Assembly (NCBI GenBank): GCA_030268105.1
Contig: BSDZ01000101.1
Coordinates: forward strand, 1,674,001 to 1,738,000
Length of the DNA: 64,000 nucleotides
Source of the DNA: Volvox africanus
Taxonomy: Eukaryota > Chlorophyta > Chlorophyceae > Chlamydomonadales > Volvocaceae
Direction: 5' to 3'
A program made the position numbers and the translations under genes. This document shows, piece after piece, positions 45,225 through 57,307 of this stretch. Numbering within the stretch: the first letter of the stretch is position 1; every line of letters begins with the position of its first letter. The notes beneath the pieces are model-generated. The model worked only from the letters and a program-made list of their open reading frames with translations, had not been told where the DNA came from and did not search any database.

Positions 45225-48200
45225 TCAGGACCAAACACGGAAGGTGTTATCAGAGCCACATGACATGAGATATTGACCCGCCGGATCGAAGACCACAGCC
45301 TGGACCGCGTCCTCGTGGCCTGTGAGCTCGGCCTGTTGGACAATCGCGGGGGGAAGGCAATCATTTCCGTTGAAGCTTGTTAAGGATATGGCAAAAGATG
45401 AAGAGGTGCAGCCTAGAGGCGGATTTTGGGAAAGGGTATCAGCCAACGTAACCGTTAAAGAGAGGCACGTGGTAAGGATTTTGGACGAAGGATCAAGGGA
45501 GGACAAGTGGACCAGGGAGCAATCAGGTGCGTCGGCGGCAAAATTGGGATTCCTAAGGGCGCGCTTGCAAATAGCATGGTTGATGACCTAAACTCGATTA
45601 AGCATGGTGTAATTGGCCATTTGGCGTAACTCTTGCCCCTTATCCGCGGACCTTAGAACCACAGTGGAAATTGGAGAGGTGTCTCATCGCACAGATACAC
45701 GTTTCACCCGTCACCTGTTATTGGTTCTGTGGGTAAAATTCAAAACGGGGTGAGCCCCTTACGCAGATCCTTTCACCCAACCACCAAGCCGGAAAGCCGC
45801 CGAACTACCAACCTGAAGTACTCCATCCGAGGTGCTGTACGCCCGGACCTTTCCGTCATCGCACGCCACCGCAAGGATGTGGCCCGAACGGTCGAATGCA
45901 GCTTTATTGGCAGGGTGCTTGCCTGCGTAAGCACACAAAGGATTGAAGACCAGGGAGAGAAGTTAAGGATATAACGAGCCGGGCACAGGAACCCGGGGAA
46001 CCAGGAGGATAGCGCTGGTTCACATTTTTCTTTACTCCTTCATTCTGTTATCTTGCAGCGCGTGCGTAGAGGTTTGCGTGGTAACACCGGGTCAATTGTT
46101 TTTCCATCCTAGTTCCCATCCATACATTCACCTGTGTTGATGGTGCTGATTTCTGCCGTCATGCGAGTATCCCATAGCTTCACAATACCATCCGCATCTG
46201 TCGAGGCCAAGGTAGTGCCCAGCACGTTGAACGTCACTGCATTGCAGCTGTTCTGGTGGCCGTAGTACGTCTGGGATCAGGACCAAAATGGGAGTATGGA
46301 TTATGAAAGCAACGACAAGGCCAATGAGAAAACCTTGGAAAATACCCGTGACTTGGAAAACATGGTATATAGTTTAGAAAGTTGGGGCGAGAGGGAGAAA
46401 GGGTGTGTATGTGCAAAAACGAAACGACTTCAGTTTACAAGTACATGAAGCCGCCTTTTCGTTAAAGTTTAAATGGAACACGGCTACCGTCCGGCGTCCG
46501 TCCGGGCTCTGTCAGCCGTGAAGCAACCTGCCTCGCCATGTGATCGGCTTCCAAACAACAGCCCGAGCCCTAGCGCAGTGCAGTGCAGCTTCTGGCTTCT
46601 CACATCGGAAGGAAACGGATATCTAACCTCTTCCCCGCCTACCTGCGTGCAAAGCCCCGCGCGTGCGTCCCAAATGGACACCGTTTTGTCGGACGAGGCA
46701 GTGGCGAGTGAGGAGGTGAAGGGCAGCCAGGCCACCTCGTTGACCGAGTCCACGTGGCCGCGGAGGGCCATCCGGCATTTCGACGCGGGAAGATCCCACA
46801 GACGGACCTGGACGAAGAAAGAATGAAAAGATGAGGGGACAGGGGACAGGAGACAGGGACACACGAAAAAAGTCGTGCGCATGTTTGAGGACAATCTAGG
46901 TGTTGCATCCTGTCTCACACGATTCGAGCTTCCACGGTCAGCAGGTTACAACGGGGGAAGCGACAGTTGGTAAATGTTAGTTCGTATTGGCAAGCAGAGG
47001 TAAGCGTTGGCAAGTACGGGTGAGAACTGCGGCGCTTCCTCCCTCGCTTCATTCCAGCTACTATCGCTGCGCCCTCATCTCCAACAAAATCGCATTGCAC
47101 ATTCACGGCTTCCCCTCCCAAAAACATATACGCACGCACAACATATCGTACCGTGTGATCCAAGCTCCCAGACGCCACGACCTCACCCAGATGGTGGAAA
47201 CGTACGGACCAAATCGCCTGACGAGCGAGGCAGAATGAGGCCACGTGCATGGGGTGTCAGTGCTCAAGAAGCAACGAGACCATTACTCACGAAATTGCCT
47301 TAGGACTAAATCGGGAAGTCATGCAAGTTCCGTACGCAGATGGGGAGCGATATTCGGGGGCGGAACGAGAAAGTAAGACCGTATTCTTACACTGTAACTA
47401 GCATTAAACACTTTTCCATCTTATAACGAAATGTTTAACATTTAACCGGAGGTAACCGGAGGTAAGGGGCCTCCTCCGGCCCCGATTTTGCTAAGGTCTC
47501 ACCTGCTTGTGGTCCGTGAAAGTGGTTGTGCACCGCTGCTTCTCGAAGTCCCAGATCTTGACGGTGGAGTCACCGCTGCCGGACGCCAGGCAGGTTCCCG
47601 TGGGGTGGAAGTCCACACCTGCCACCCAGTCCTTATGACCCTCGCCGCACATTATCAAGTCTCCACCTGGACGTACATGGTACAGGGTGGAAGGGGAAGG
47701 GGAAAGACGAGCGGCAAAGATTTATCGGATTTGCAGGCTAGAGCAACTCTCGTCAGAAGGAACAAAAGCTTACAGTAATGCGATTTACCACGTGTTATCT
47801 TGTATGCATGCGATGCAGACGGTAATTTACCACCACCACCCTTCTGCTGTGTGTCGCTGTCTGGTCCTCCTCGTGAATGAGTTAGGACTCGAACCCACCG
47901 GGCATGTGCCACATCTTCCACGTCTTATCGTCCGAGGCCGTGACGAGGATGGGCTTGCTCGGGTGCAGCGCCATGTTGGCCACCGACAGAAGATGCCCCT
48001 TAAACGTCTTATTGAGCGACAACATTTTGACAGGCGCAGCAGGAAACTCCAGATCCAAATACGGATTGCGCCGCGGCTGCGCGTTCAGAGACGCCCAACC
48101 ACTACGCGGCCCGGCGGAGGTGGCGCCGCCTAAGCGGCCAGCCGCAGCGGCGGCAGCGGCTGTGGCGGCTGAGCCGTCACCGGCATTGGCGGCAGCGGCA

Positions 48201-51047
48201 TTGGCGCCATTAGCAGCGCGCATGGCGCTGCTGGAGCTCACGCCTCCGACGCTGCGCTCGCCAATCACTGCAGCGACGGTATTGGCATTCGAGGCTTCCA
48301 GGGATTCGACCTGGGGGGATCCGAGCCCGTGGCACCGTGGGAATAACGGCAGCGAACTCACGATACAGTAAGCCGCGAAATCACAGCTCTTCGTTACCAA
48401 CACAGAAAAGGTGCTGGAGGCAGCTACCGCGGACATACGAACGGCCGCCGCAGTTACAGAAATAGGTTAGGTTACAGCGGCAGCTGAAAGCAGCAGGGGG
48501 ACAAATTTTTAAGCGTTAATGTCCTTTCAAGCAGAGAGTAGCTAGAGACGGGCATGTTCACTGCGTTTCCTTGCGTTTCTACACATGCACATATCCTGCC
48601 GCGAATAACCGCCGACCCAAAGCGCGTACCGCACCTTTGCTGCGAGCTTGTCCCGCTCCAGGCACGCCATCATCTTCTCCTTCATCAGCACCTCGTACTT
48701 CTTCTTGAGTTCCAAGATGGTGGGCTCGTACTTGGCGTAGTGCTCTTTTAGCCGTCGCAGGTCCGTCAGCAGCTTATTCTTCTCCTGCAATGATGGGGAT
48801 GAAGCGAAATTGACGACCACGAGGAAAGGTGGAGTCGAGAACTCTTACAACCCATGCCTATAACCATAATCTGTGAATGAAGTACATCACCCATGGGTGC
48901 CAATAGACACCCCTATCCCCTAGCTGCCTCCCACGACTAATAACCCTCCATGATCCATCCTTCACCTTACGCCATCCCTCTCCCCTTCCTTTCTCCCCGT
49001 TTCAGGTCTGTTCTTCGTTCGGGGATCGCGAATGCACCTCTTCATTAACCGCTCTCTTTTTCCCATCCCCGCACCTGCGCCACCCGCTTGTGGTGCATTC
49101 GATGAAAGTCACGCTCCTTGCGGAACTTATCCCATGTCGCGCTTGCACGAGCGGCGATGGACTTTGCTTCCGCCAGTTCCCGACGCAGCCCCGCAACCTC
49201 ATCCTCCAGCTCCTGAAGTGAACGGTAGGGAAGCGGAATGCAGCAAAATAGGAGGAAGGACAGAGGTTAAGGTTGCGGCATTGGGAGCATTTCCATCCCA
49301 TTGAGAACAAGGCCATACTTCGACGCTGGGCCGAGCCAGTCGGCCCAGCGATGGCCTAGGTTCGCGGGCAATCTGGATGGGGTCAATCCACGTCGGATTC
49401 CCTCCATGCACAAGTGGACCAAAGCGGAGGCACCCTTTTCCTCGTGTATGGAGGACGGGGAATACCGTCGTCTCGGGTCCATCCAGCCGTATCACCCTAG
49501 CCAGGGTGCAGAGCCTGTTTACTACGGAACAAGCTGTTCAAACTCACGGAACTCATCCTCCTTGACAGCAATCGTACCCGTAGCCGCCACCGCAGCAACA
49601 GCAGCAGCGGCTGCAGCGGCGAGTCAGGAAGCAAGTGGTCCTGCCAGGCTTGGGAATCTTCGGATGGAGCAAGCTAACAAGGCTGCCAGCTGCTGGTTAG
49701 TTCCCTGACCCGCTTGGCTAGTCCCCCAGCACAGGCCTCCGACTGCACACTGAAAATTCTGCCTGGCCTATACCCAGTGATGCCTGGCCTATACCCAGTG
49801 ATACTACCCCTGGCGCGCGCCTCCATATGCTCTTCGCAGTCCGTTGTTAGGCCCGTGGAATGGCCCTCAAACATGCACCCGCCATAAAAGTGTCTTCTGA
49901 TGAACTGAGCTGGTATATGTCTTGTGGAGGCTGCGCTGCAGGCTCCTTGAAGTTCCTTTGCCTCATCAATCCGGATCGGTCAACCACTGGGCTGTTGTGT
50001 GGAACTTTGCTGGGGCTGTTACATGAAGTAGCGCAGTTCGGCAGCAGTTGCGACTTAGCCGCGTGGACCGCTCCAACGAACTAGCTTTCTTGAGCATCCT
50101 GCCGTGCCTCCCTCCCAGGGGCCCCTCATTCCCTGCTTCAAACCGCTTCCTATGTTTCTTTTACCCTACGTAATTTTTCCTCTGGCAAACCAATCCATCG
50201 CTGCTTGCTGTACGTATCTGAACTTCAAAGGATTGCGTCGCATAACCATACCCTGTCCTAATCCTTGTAGTTGTTCACGTACATAAAGGACTATTATGGA
50301 CTTTTCCAATGGATCCTATAACCAATAGTCACCCGCACAGACATCGAAACACACACATGTTGGGACACGGCGAGTGGCCATGGGCACCACATCAGCTAGT
50401 AGGCAAAGCAACATGCCTATCCTGCAAGCCCTTCTCCGATCTGGGTTCCCACCAGTTGCATCGGGTCGCTACAGGGCATGCATATGCGAGATAGGGCTCA
50501 ACGCAAACCCACCGCGTTGCGCAAGTAAACATCAGGCACGGTTGTCGTGCTATCCAGGCGCCCCGTGGCTTTAAGCTCATACCACTCGGCCTCAAAGCAT
50601 TCGCATGTACGAGAGAGACCCATTTTGATAAAGAAGTTTCGCAGGAAATCGTCAATGACCTCCGGCTTCTTTACCACCTGCCCGGGCTGCACCTCTGGCG
50701 CCCGTGAACGTGCTGTTGACGCATCCTGTTGATAGTGGCAGCGGTAGAAAGTTCGATCAAGTGATGAACACGACAGATGGGATTGCCAAGCTTGCCCGGA
50801 GGTCGTTACACGCGCACCTACCTTGGCCGTGAAAGCTTGAAGCTTTCGCAGAGCTGCATCCAGATCCTCGCTGGCATCATCCTCCCCATCGCTGCGCGTA
50901 CCATTAGAACCGGGCATCGAACATGCGCGTTCCGCACCCTTCGACCACGGCATAAAGACGTAAGTACCTCATAACATCGACCTCCTCATATTTGAAATCA
51001 TCATCTGAGTCCTCCAACCGTAGTGTATCCAGTCCGGGCTCTACCAT
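45225..51047 (-). CDS. PF20: PF20/SPAG16, WD-repeat protein of the ciliary central apparatus (12 exons, complete)
   Basis: PF20 is a C2 central-pair/bridge component needed for flagellar motility in Chlamydomonas. Exons on the minus strand: 51047-50968, 50891-50822, 50725-50513, 49212-49075, 48784-48635, 48310-47899, 47666-47503, 47217-47152, 46807-46643, 46270-46132, 45922-45813, 45332-45225. All junctions are GT-AG with agreeing phases, giving 604 aa against about 606 in Chlamydomonas. The N-terminus reads MVEPGLDTLRLEDSDDDFKY. Next come a LisH-like region (VIDDFLRNFFIKMGLSRTCE), a coiled coil (FRKERDFHRMHHKRVAQ-EKNKLL) and an Ala-rich linker. Seven WD repeats end the protein, starting FKGHLLSVANMALHPSKP and finishing AELTGHEDAVQAVVFDPAG to FRVWS. 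The first intron is only 76 bases and has a TTCTAAT branch-like sequence. The start is fixed by homology and by the short acidic leader. Confidence 0.95.
49761..49802. repeat. 21-bp tandem duplication in PF20 intron 3
   Basis: Two exact copies of a 21-base unit beginning GCCTGGCCTATACCCAGTGA (49761-49781 and 49782-49802), in the 1.3-kb intron 49213-50512. Confidence 0.95.
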
Positions 51048-51427
51048 TTTCCTGTGGGCCGCGCTTCGGTTGCGCAAAGCCCTTAACTTTACTTAAAGTA
51101 TTTATGCCTGATATAATTTATTCATGTATTATCACAACACGAAGGAAAAGATCCTAATGAATAAACTAGAAAATTAATAGTTATATGTCAGTTGTATCAA
51201 TTTGAGTCTAAGCACTCTTGCGGAATTGGCATTGTGGCATTGGGAGAACAGGAAGGATAATGCAGTCTCTGCAAATACACTCTCGAGAAACTGCCGTACA
51301 ATACGTTACAACACCTCCCGCTCAGAGCCTGTAGGTTCCTATCTATGCCTTGCGATCGGAGTCCATGAGCTAGTTATGTTAGATATATTTTTACAGCGTG
51401 TTTCTTATCCTTACTGCATGTCAGGCT

Positions 51428-53004
51428 AAGTAGCTACGCCCACATGGGGCAATACGTCTGTTGGTTACACCGTCAAGAGGCTTTTGATATGTACATACGT
51501 TTGGCACGTGAGAAGTACGTGGATATTTCGGGTACCGTAGTTTGTCGGAGAGGGTTGATAGACCAATTGTTAATGGGAGCAGTCCCCTCCTGTTCTTGCC
51601 ACTGCTGTGTCGGCCCTTGGGCAAGAGCACGATGCTGGCACGATGCTGGTCAGGTCGCCCGAAAAGGAACGGGGCCTTCCTTGTCTGGAGTCTTCCAAGG
51701 TCAAGGATGGATGGCCATCATGGGTGGCTCCCTGCAGGATTCAAAACACAACTTTATGCGACATTTCAGTGTTGTGTATTGCAAGTCTTGAACTTGCAAT
51801 CGCGTGTACATTAAATATAACAACATCGTAAAGATGTATCCTGTCACGTTCAGTCGGTTAAAATATGTTGGGTCCTTCCGCCACTCTGAGGGTGCTAATG
51901 CAATGGGTTTCTTTTTGAGGGAATGTGACCAATTGGTGGTCAAGAATGCAGAGAGGCCGAAATTATGGTGATGGTGGCGGTGGTAGTGGCTTGAGGATTA
52001 CACCATATCGCAAGTCGATATGCGCAAGGCTGCACAATGGAGCTCGGCTGCTGCTGCTCACTGCTTAGAGGTGTGTTGTGCTTTTTCTCTCAACACCATT
52101 TCCCCGTGCTTGCCATGTCCCTTCCGCTTGCTGTATCATGATGGATTGTTCTATCCGGTCCCAGTCTATGCTAACTTGATTTCAGATTTTGGTGACGGAG
52201 TGTTGTATCCTAAATGCATTTCAGTACATGCTTAAAAGATAATACTAATCTGTGAATTGTTAATAACCCCTTCATAATCCAATTGCAAATCAGGATTACG
52301 GATTTGGCGGCAGCAACCAGCCGCCATTACTAACCATCCTCCCCAAATACCGAACCTGTCGGTAGTCCATAACCTGTATGGACGGGGCCTGTCACTGACT
52401 GAATGGTAAAAGATGGAACACCCGGTTCCTGGTTCACTGATTTTCCGGTTGTCGGAGTGACTTCTGAAGGTCACGCCCGATTCGAGGTCCTACGGCATTC
52501 AAAGTACGACTTGGTCTACAATGCTATAGAATCGCGCGTTCTGGCTCAACAACCGGTATCTTTCGATACCATCCTTCATTGGGTTCCCTATACAACACGG
52601 AGTTTGCCCAGTAATTGAATATGTAAAACAATGTTTGATGGCCACTGATGGGAGGATGTGGCCAGTGGACAGCATAGGGAACCAGAACAGACTGCACCCA
52701 TAATGACCATCCATCCGTCCTGACGTCCTTGACCTTGGAAGACTCCAGGCAAGGAAGGCCCCGTTCCTTTTTGAGCGACCTGACCAGCATCGTGCCAGCA
52801 TCGTGCTCTTGCCCAACGGCCGACACAGCAGTGGCAAAGACAGGAGGGGACTGCTCCCATTAACCATTGATCTATCAACCCTCTCCGACAAACTACGGTA
52901 CCCGAAAATCCACGTACTTCTCACATGCCAAACGTATGTACATACCAAAAGCCTCTTGACGGTGTAACCAACAGATGTATTGCCCAATGTGGGCGTAGCT
53001 ACTT
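51428..53004. mobile_element. Foldback element with ~300-bp inverted arms
   Basis: The left arm (51428 to about 51732) and right arm (about 52697 to 53004) are reverse complements with roughly 95% identity by eye, starting AAGTAGCTACGCCCACAT on each end. They differ by point changes and a ~12-base insertion near the inner end. The spacer is about 960 bases and has no recognisable transposase. The matching open frames in the two arms are just the same sequence read inward. I see no clear target-site duplication: flanks are CAGGCT and TGCCTT. It could be a non-autonomous inverted-repeat transposon or an inverted local duplication. It lies between the PF20 start (51047, minus) and the OPR gene end (53173), so it occupies the PF20 upstream region. 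Confidence 0.75.
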
Positions 53005-53161
53005 TGCCTTCAAGATACTGCATCATCACTGCCACGCGGCGCTAAAGAACACACTCCACATCCACACATGGTCCTAATCCACCCATTCTCTTATCAAGAA
53101 ATGCCATCTATTCTCCAAACAAACACTTGATTTCTGTACACCACAACCGCTCTGCAGTCCA

Positions 53162-53166
53162 TTACA
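53162..53166 (-). terminator. TGTAA poly(A)-type signal near the OPR stop
   Basis: A minus-strand TGTAA lies seven bases beyond the stop codon. This is very close, so a more distal signal may serve, but the foldback element begins only about 170 bases away. Confidence 0.25.
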
Positions 53167-53172
53167 TAACCC

Positions 53173-56151
53173 TTAAATGATACATCCCGAAAGGTCCGAG
53201 CATACTAAGCAAAGGGTGCGCTTCAAATCCTCCTCGGGTCCCAGACGAATGCCCCCAGAATTTGCCACTCGCTCCGCCGCGTTCAGGGTCTTCTTCTTCC
53301 GTCGATACACGACTACCTGCAGCTGTCGGCAGGGCGACCCCGTCAACCTTAGCCCCAATGCCGCCAGGCTCCGGAGGAACACCCCCAAGCTGGCCGCAGG
53401 CCACCGGTCGATCCGCGTCATGCACTCGGCAAAATAGCCCCTCATCCACGTCACTGACGGCTGGAAGCGTAGGCGCGCCAGCGCTTCCACAACGCTCAAC
53501 AGCTGACTATCCGTCATTTCACTCAGGCACGGCCCCAACTCCCCTAGGAGCCGAGACAGGACCTCTACCGGTGGCCGCGAATGCAGCCGCCCAAGGGATG
53601 CCAGCAGCCAGGCAGCTTGCCAATGCGTCAGTGCGCCTGCCCATACACGCGCCGACACCTGCTCATGAACCTCCCGTAGAAAAGCGGCCCTGGGTTTCAA
53701 ATGCAGGCGGACGAGCGTGGCCAGCAACGTGCAAAGCGCGTTCGCTTCCAGCTCTTGCAGCCTACCCTGCATGGTGCCCTCGATGGCAGCCCGCAGCGCA
53801 CGGCGCATCTCGCCATTGGCCTCCAGGCGCCAGCGCAGCACCTGGAGCTGCATCGTTGACACACGTCGGCGCCGTGAGTCGGCAGACTGGACGCCCGGAC
53901 ATATTCCCGCCAATGTTGCAAAATAGCGCACAGTGACTCTGGGCGGCTGCTTGAGTAATGACGACGACGGTGAAGACCCCGGCATCGGCCCCGAGACGTC
54001 CAACGCGCGAGAGCTTGGTGCTGCGACGGAGTCCACCGTAGGCGCCAGCGGTGGCTCAGGTTGTGAAAGCGGCTCAGCACGACCGCAAGCGCCGGCTGTG
54101 CCAGTGGCCCACAACTCTTTTGCGGTCTCTGTCGCGAGTCCTAAGGCCCGATCGCGCACAGGATAGGGTGCGGAAGCGCCAAAGACGGCGTAGGCATGAA
54201 GCACTACTTGCAGGCCGTCGGGCGACAAACGGCTTGCTAGGCATCCCAACCGAGCATTGATTGAGTCTAACAGGACCTTGCTGGGCTGATAGCGCAGGCG
54301 CTGAAGCCCCCACAATAGCGCCAATAGCTCACCAGCCTTGGACGCCGGCGCCTGTAGCCGGGCGCAGGAGACGAAGAGCTCCATGGCGGCGGGCGGAGGC
54401 TGCAATCCCAGGTGCGCCGCGGCCCATAGCGAGATTGCGGTACACTGAAATGTTGCCTGCGTGGGCAGCACGTGGCAGAAGCGCTGGAAGAGCGCCTGCA
54501 CCACGTTGTCGCTGGGCTGCACGCGCAACCGTGCCCATGACCAAAGAATCAAGCACAAACCCTGTGCCGTGAAGCCCTGAAGCGCTAGCGCCGTCACGTC
54601 CAGCAACGCGTGCAGTTGGTGCCGGCCTAGCTGATCTCGATCCGCTGTGGCTCCCAGCGGCAAGCGCGCAGCCGCTGGCCGGGCGAATTCTTTCTCCCGG
54701 CCAGCGGCTGCGCGCTGCGGCCTGGAGAAAGAATTCGCAACACCCTCAGGCTGCTGCTGCTCATCAGCGGCCACGACAGCATGAGCCGCAGCGGGAGGCA
54801 CTGGAGCCTTGCCAGCAGACCGGCGATCTCTGCCTGTTCCTGTGCCTGTGGCGGCGGCCGCCATCATCGGGCCATTCTTGCCGTATGGTAGGTCCACGCC
54901 CATGGTGCTCTCGTTGGCGCACTTACCAAGCACCTGCCATATATTGGTGAGGTCTTGGGGAGAAAGGCTCCCTGGCGGCGCGCGGAGAAGATGCGGCAAT
55001 GCCGGTCGGAGCAAACACAATCCGGCTGATGGATCCAGGGTTTGGAGGGCCGTCACCGTCATGACAAGCTCGCCGCAACGGAAGTCAGGGAGGAGCGCAA
55101 TAGTCTGGCATACGAGGGCGATGACCAGGTCCCCCAGCGCAGCAGCTGGGCCGTCGCCGACAACAGAATTTGCTGGATTGGTTGGCGATCCAGGCATGGG
55201 TATCTTGTGAATATCTATGCTGGAACTGCTGCTGATGCTGACACCGTTGCTGCCGTTACTGAACAAAGCGATCGTGCTGGTAGACGACGCAGAGGACAGT
55301 TGACCGCTGCTTGCATCTTCTTCGGATGTAGCACAATGTGAAAACCTATCCGCGGCAGTTTGTGCTCCGGATGGCAGCTCAATTCTTAAGCTGCCGTGCG
55401 ATAAACGCACCCCGTCTGGCTGTAGCTGGATTTCAGTTACAGATGCTGCTGCAGCAGGTGGGAAAAGCCTGGAGAGCGCCCACGCCATGTGAGCGAGCTC
55501 GGAAGGCTTGAGTTCCGAGGTACGTGGCAGGGCTGCCTGAGCGTACTTGCGCAGCCACATAGGCACGGGCCGATTACCAAGGGCCGCCAGCGTAGCCAGT
55601 GCCCAGGCTAGGTTAGCAAGCTCCTGGGCGTTGAATTCATACATGCGCACGTACGCCTCGAATAAGAACTTGTTTAACAAGGGCGGCGCTGGGCTGTAAC
55701 CTAGTTTGCTCACTCCCCATAGGACATTGGCTATGGCTCTGGGATCAAAAGTGCTGAGCCTGACGGTGACGATATCAGATACTTCCCGCAGAAAGCGACT
55801 GAAGTGGGACTTCTCAGGCTTGGAAAGCTGTGCAGGTTCCACTAACTTGGGCAGCCGGCACACGAGAGCGCTCACATGGATGTGACTGAAGGATGAGGAG
55901 TGCTTGTGCGTAAGTGCCTCAAGCTCCGTCCATGACTGTGCACCCATGATGGTAGACAGTAGGAAACGACTTTGTCCACAATTGCGAGTGCCAGGTTGGG
56001 CTACAGATACCGGAAGCTGGCTTGCCGGAACAAGCTCCGTGGGTCGCATCATCGGCTGATGTCCAACAAGGTGCAGTGTCATGGTCTCTCCTTCTCGGAC
56101 CTGAAATTGGTCGCGAACACAACGATTTAGCTGCACCGTACCGAAACGCAC
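53173..56151 (-). CDS. OPR-like helical-repeat protein (Tbc2-like), 992 aa, intronless
   Basis: This is a single uninterrupted frame in an intron-rich neighbourhood. It contains at least ten degenerate ~34-38-residue repeats of the octotricopeptide type. Examples are FDPRAIANVLWGVSKLGYSP, FNAQELANLAWALATLAALG, LKPSELAHMAWALSRLF, FTAQGLCLILWSWARLRVQP, KAGELLALLWGLQRLRYQPS, LTHWQAAWLLASLGRLHSRP and DSQLLSVVEALARLRFQPS. Such repeats form alpha-solenoids that bind RNA; volvocine nuclear genomes encode many, mostly chloroplast or mitochondrial gene-expression factors such as Tbc2. I see no RAP domain at the C-terminus, which ends YRRKKKTLNAAERV then a Cys-containing tail. Residues around 440-520 form a low-complexity linker that contains a DNA snap-back structure. 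The first 60 residues do not look like a strong transit peptide, so targeting is open. The ATG at 56151 is the first in frame. The target RNA cannot be inferred. Confidence 0.8.
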   Translation of the reverse strand: MRFGTVQLNRCVRDQFQVREGETMTLHLVGHQPMMRPTELVPASQLPVSVAQPGTRNCGQSRFLLSTIMGAQSWTELEALTHKHSSSFSHIHVSALVCRLPKLVEPAQLSKPEKSHFSRFLREVSDIVTVRLSTFDPRAIANVLWGVSKLGYSPAPPLLNKFLFEAYVRMYEFNAQELANLAWALATLAALGNRPVPMWLRKYAQAALPRTSELKPSELAHMAWALSRLFPPAAAASVTEIQLQPDGVRLSHGSLRIELPSGAQTAADRFSHCATSEEDASSGQLSSASSTSTIALFSNGSNGVSISSSSSIDIHKIPMPGSPTNPANSVVGDGPAAALGDLVIALVCQTIALLPDFRCGELVMTVTALQTLDPSAGLCLLRPALPHLLRAPPGSLSPQDLTNIWQVLGKCANESTMGVDLPYGKNGPMMAAAATGTGTGRDRRSAGKAPVPPAAAHAVVAADEQQQPEGVANSFSRPQRAAAGREKEFARPAAARLPLGATADRDQLGRHQLHALLDVTALALQGFTAQGLCLILWSWARLRVQPSDNVVQALFQRFCHVLPTQATFQCTAISLWAAAHLGLQPPPAAMELFVSCARLQAPASKAGELLALLWGLQRLRYQPSKVLLDSINARLGCLASRLSPDGLQVVLHAYAVFGASAPYPVRDRALGLATETAKELWATGTAGACGRAEPLSQPEPPLAPTVDSVAAPSSRALDVSGPMPGSSPSSSLLKQPPRVTVRYFATLAGICPGVQSADSRRRRVSTMQLQVLRWRLEANGEMRRALRAAIEGTMQGRLQELEANALCTLLATLVRLHLKPRAAFLREVHEQVSARVWAGALTHWQAAWLLASLGRLHSRPPVEVLSRLLGELGPCLSEMTDSQLLSVVEALARLRFQPSVTWMRGYFAECMTRIDRWPAASLGVFLRSLAALGLRLTGSPCRQLQVVVYRRKKKTLNAAERVANSGGIRLGPEEDLKRTLCLVCSDLSGCII
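54663..54737. repeat. 21-bp perfect inverted repeat with re-copied loop inside the OPR gene
   Basis: Arms 54663-54683 and 54696-54716 are exact reverse complements (beginning AGCGCGCAGCCGCTGGCC) around a 12-base loop (CGAATTCTTTCT, 54684-54695). The reverse complement of that loop, AGAAAGAATTCG, occurs again at 54726-54737. It sits in the coding linker and keeps the frame open. Confidence 0.95.
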
Positions 56152-57307
56152 ACGGAGTTACAGCTAACGGAGTTTCAAGTCTGGTCGCTGCGATATACCT
56201 TCACAGCACGAATTGAAGTATGCAACGGCAGAATTGACGTGCATCCCGGAAGTACAGATGGCAGCGTTCTGCCAGGTCCATGACTGCACAGTCACATAAC
56301 GGAAAGTCGGAAAAATTGCAGAGCCTGAAACCACGGGTCTTGGTGTACTATTCATACTACGACATACTTGTTTTGAAATATGCTGCTGCATCCACCGCGC
56401 ATCTGACGGGAGCAACAAGCCATGGACCTGGCCGCAACCCTCAGACTCCAACCTTAACAGTATATCGCACGTTACCGAGGTGAGGCCATCAAATATGGAC
56501 AGATAAATAGCTCAAAAAGCATCTCCAATCAGTTTTGGCCCAACAGATGAAGGAAACAAAAACTGTACGACTGCCCGATCTGCTGCGATTTTCCGATATT
56601 GTATCGTACGCCGACTGCGGACGCAAGCACCAAACATACTTTTCCTTTCTAGATTCTCATAGCACGGTTATTCCAACTTGATTATTGATCCATAGTGATT
56701 TTCGCACGCTGCTTGCGTGTCGCTGCTTGCTGCAGGCCGCAGCCAGGCCGTACAGGGTCAATTGCATCAAACGTTGTTACAATTGCGATTGGCCGTCGCA
56801 AGGCAATACCTCGCCCTATTAGACAGTATAAATAGAGCGAGCAGCATCCTGGTAAGCAAAGGGATACGTGTCCCGAATTCCCGCCACCACGTACAACATT
56901 GTCAAATTTAACTAAAACGCTGGGTACAACAAGGGGAGGGTTTGGCCGCGCGGCTCCTACATTCCTTCATATGTCAGGTCCGGCGTTCGTGTTATGAACA
57001 ATTTTGATGGCCAGTATGTTCTTCTTCTCGAGCTTGACTTAGAAACTTAGCTTGGTTCTTTCGGCTATGATCTCGTGTTCCGTTCTATGTATCTTCGGCC
57101 TAGTGACCTCCACATCCTCAAGTCTCAGCACGCTCTTGCCATGCGCCGTCTTAACCCGCACTTGTTAACCGATTCTGGTCCTTCCTCTCGCCATTCCTGT
57201 TCCCGCCGTATCGTACGTTTGCATATAGGTCTCAAACTCATCCCTGACGCAGTCACAACAAATCGGCAGGACTGTAATATCCTCTGCCTATTGGAATTGG
57301 TGTGGCG

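Noticed and set aside
49555..49610. Ala-rich stretch ending KEDEF before a gtgagt on the minus strand, possible extra PF20 exon
   Set aside because: It could only be a phase-1 exon, while the neighbouring PF20 exons (ending YLRNA and starting ELEDEV) join directly in phase 0 and match the expected coiled coil.
51444..51791. 115-codon open frame in the left arm of the foldback element as a gene
   Set aside because: The same frame appears in the inverted arm with changed residues and stops elsewhere, with no family match; better explained as part of the repeat.
56826..56833. TATAAATA as promoter of the gene at 57.3 kb
   Set aside because: It lies within a helical open frame (RQYLALLDSINRASSIL) ending at a good gtaagc donor, so it may simply be coding; not listed as a promoter.
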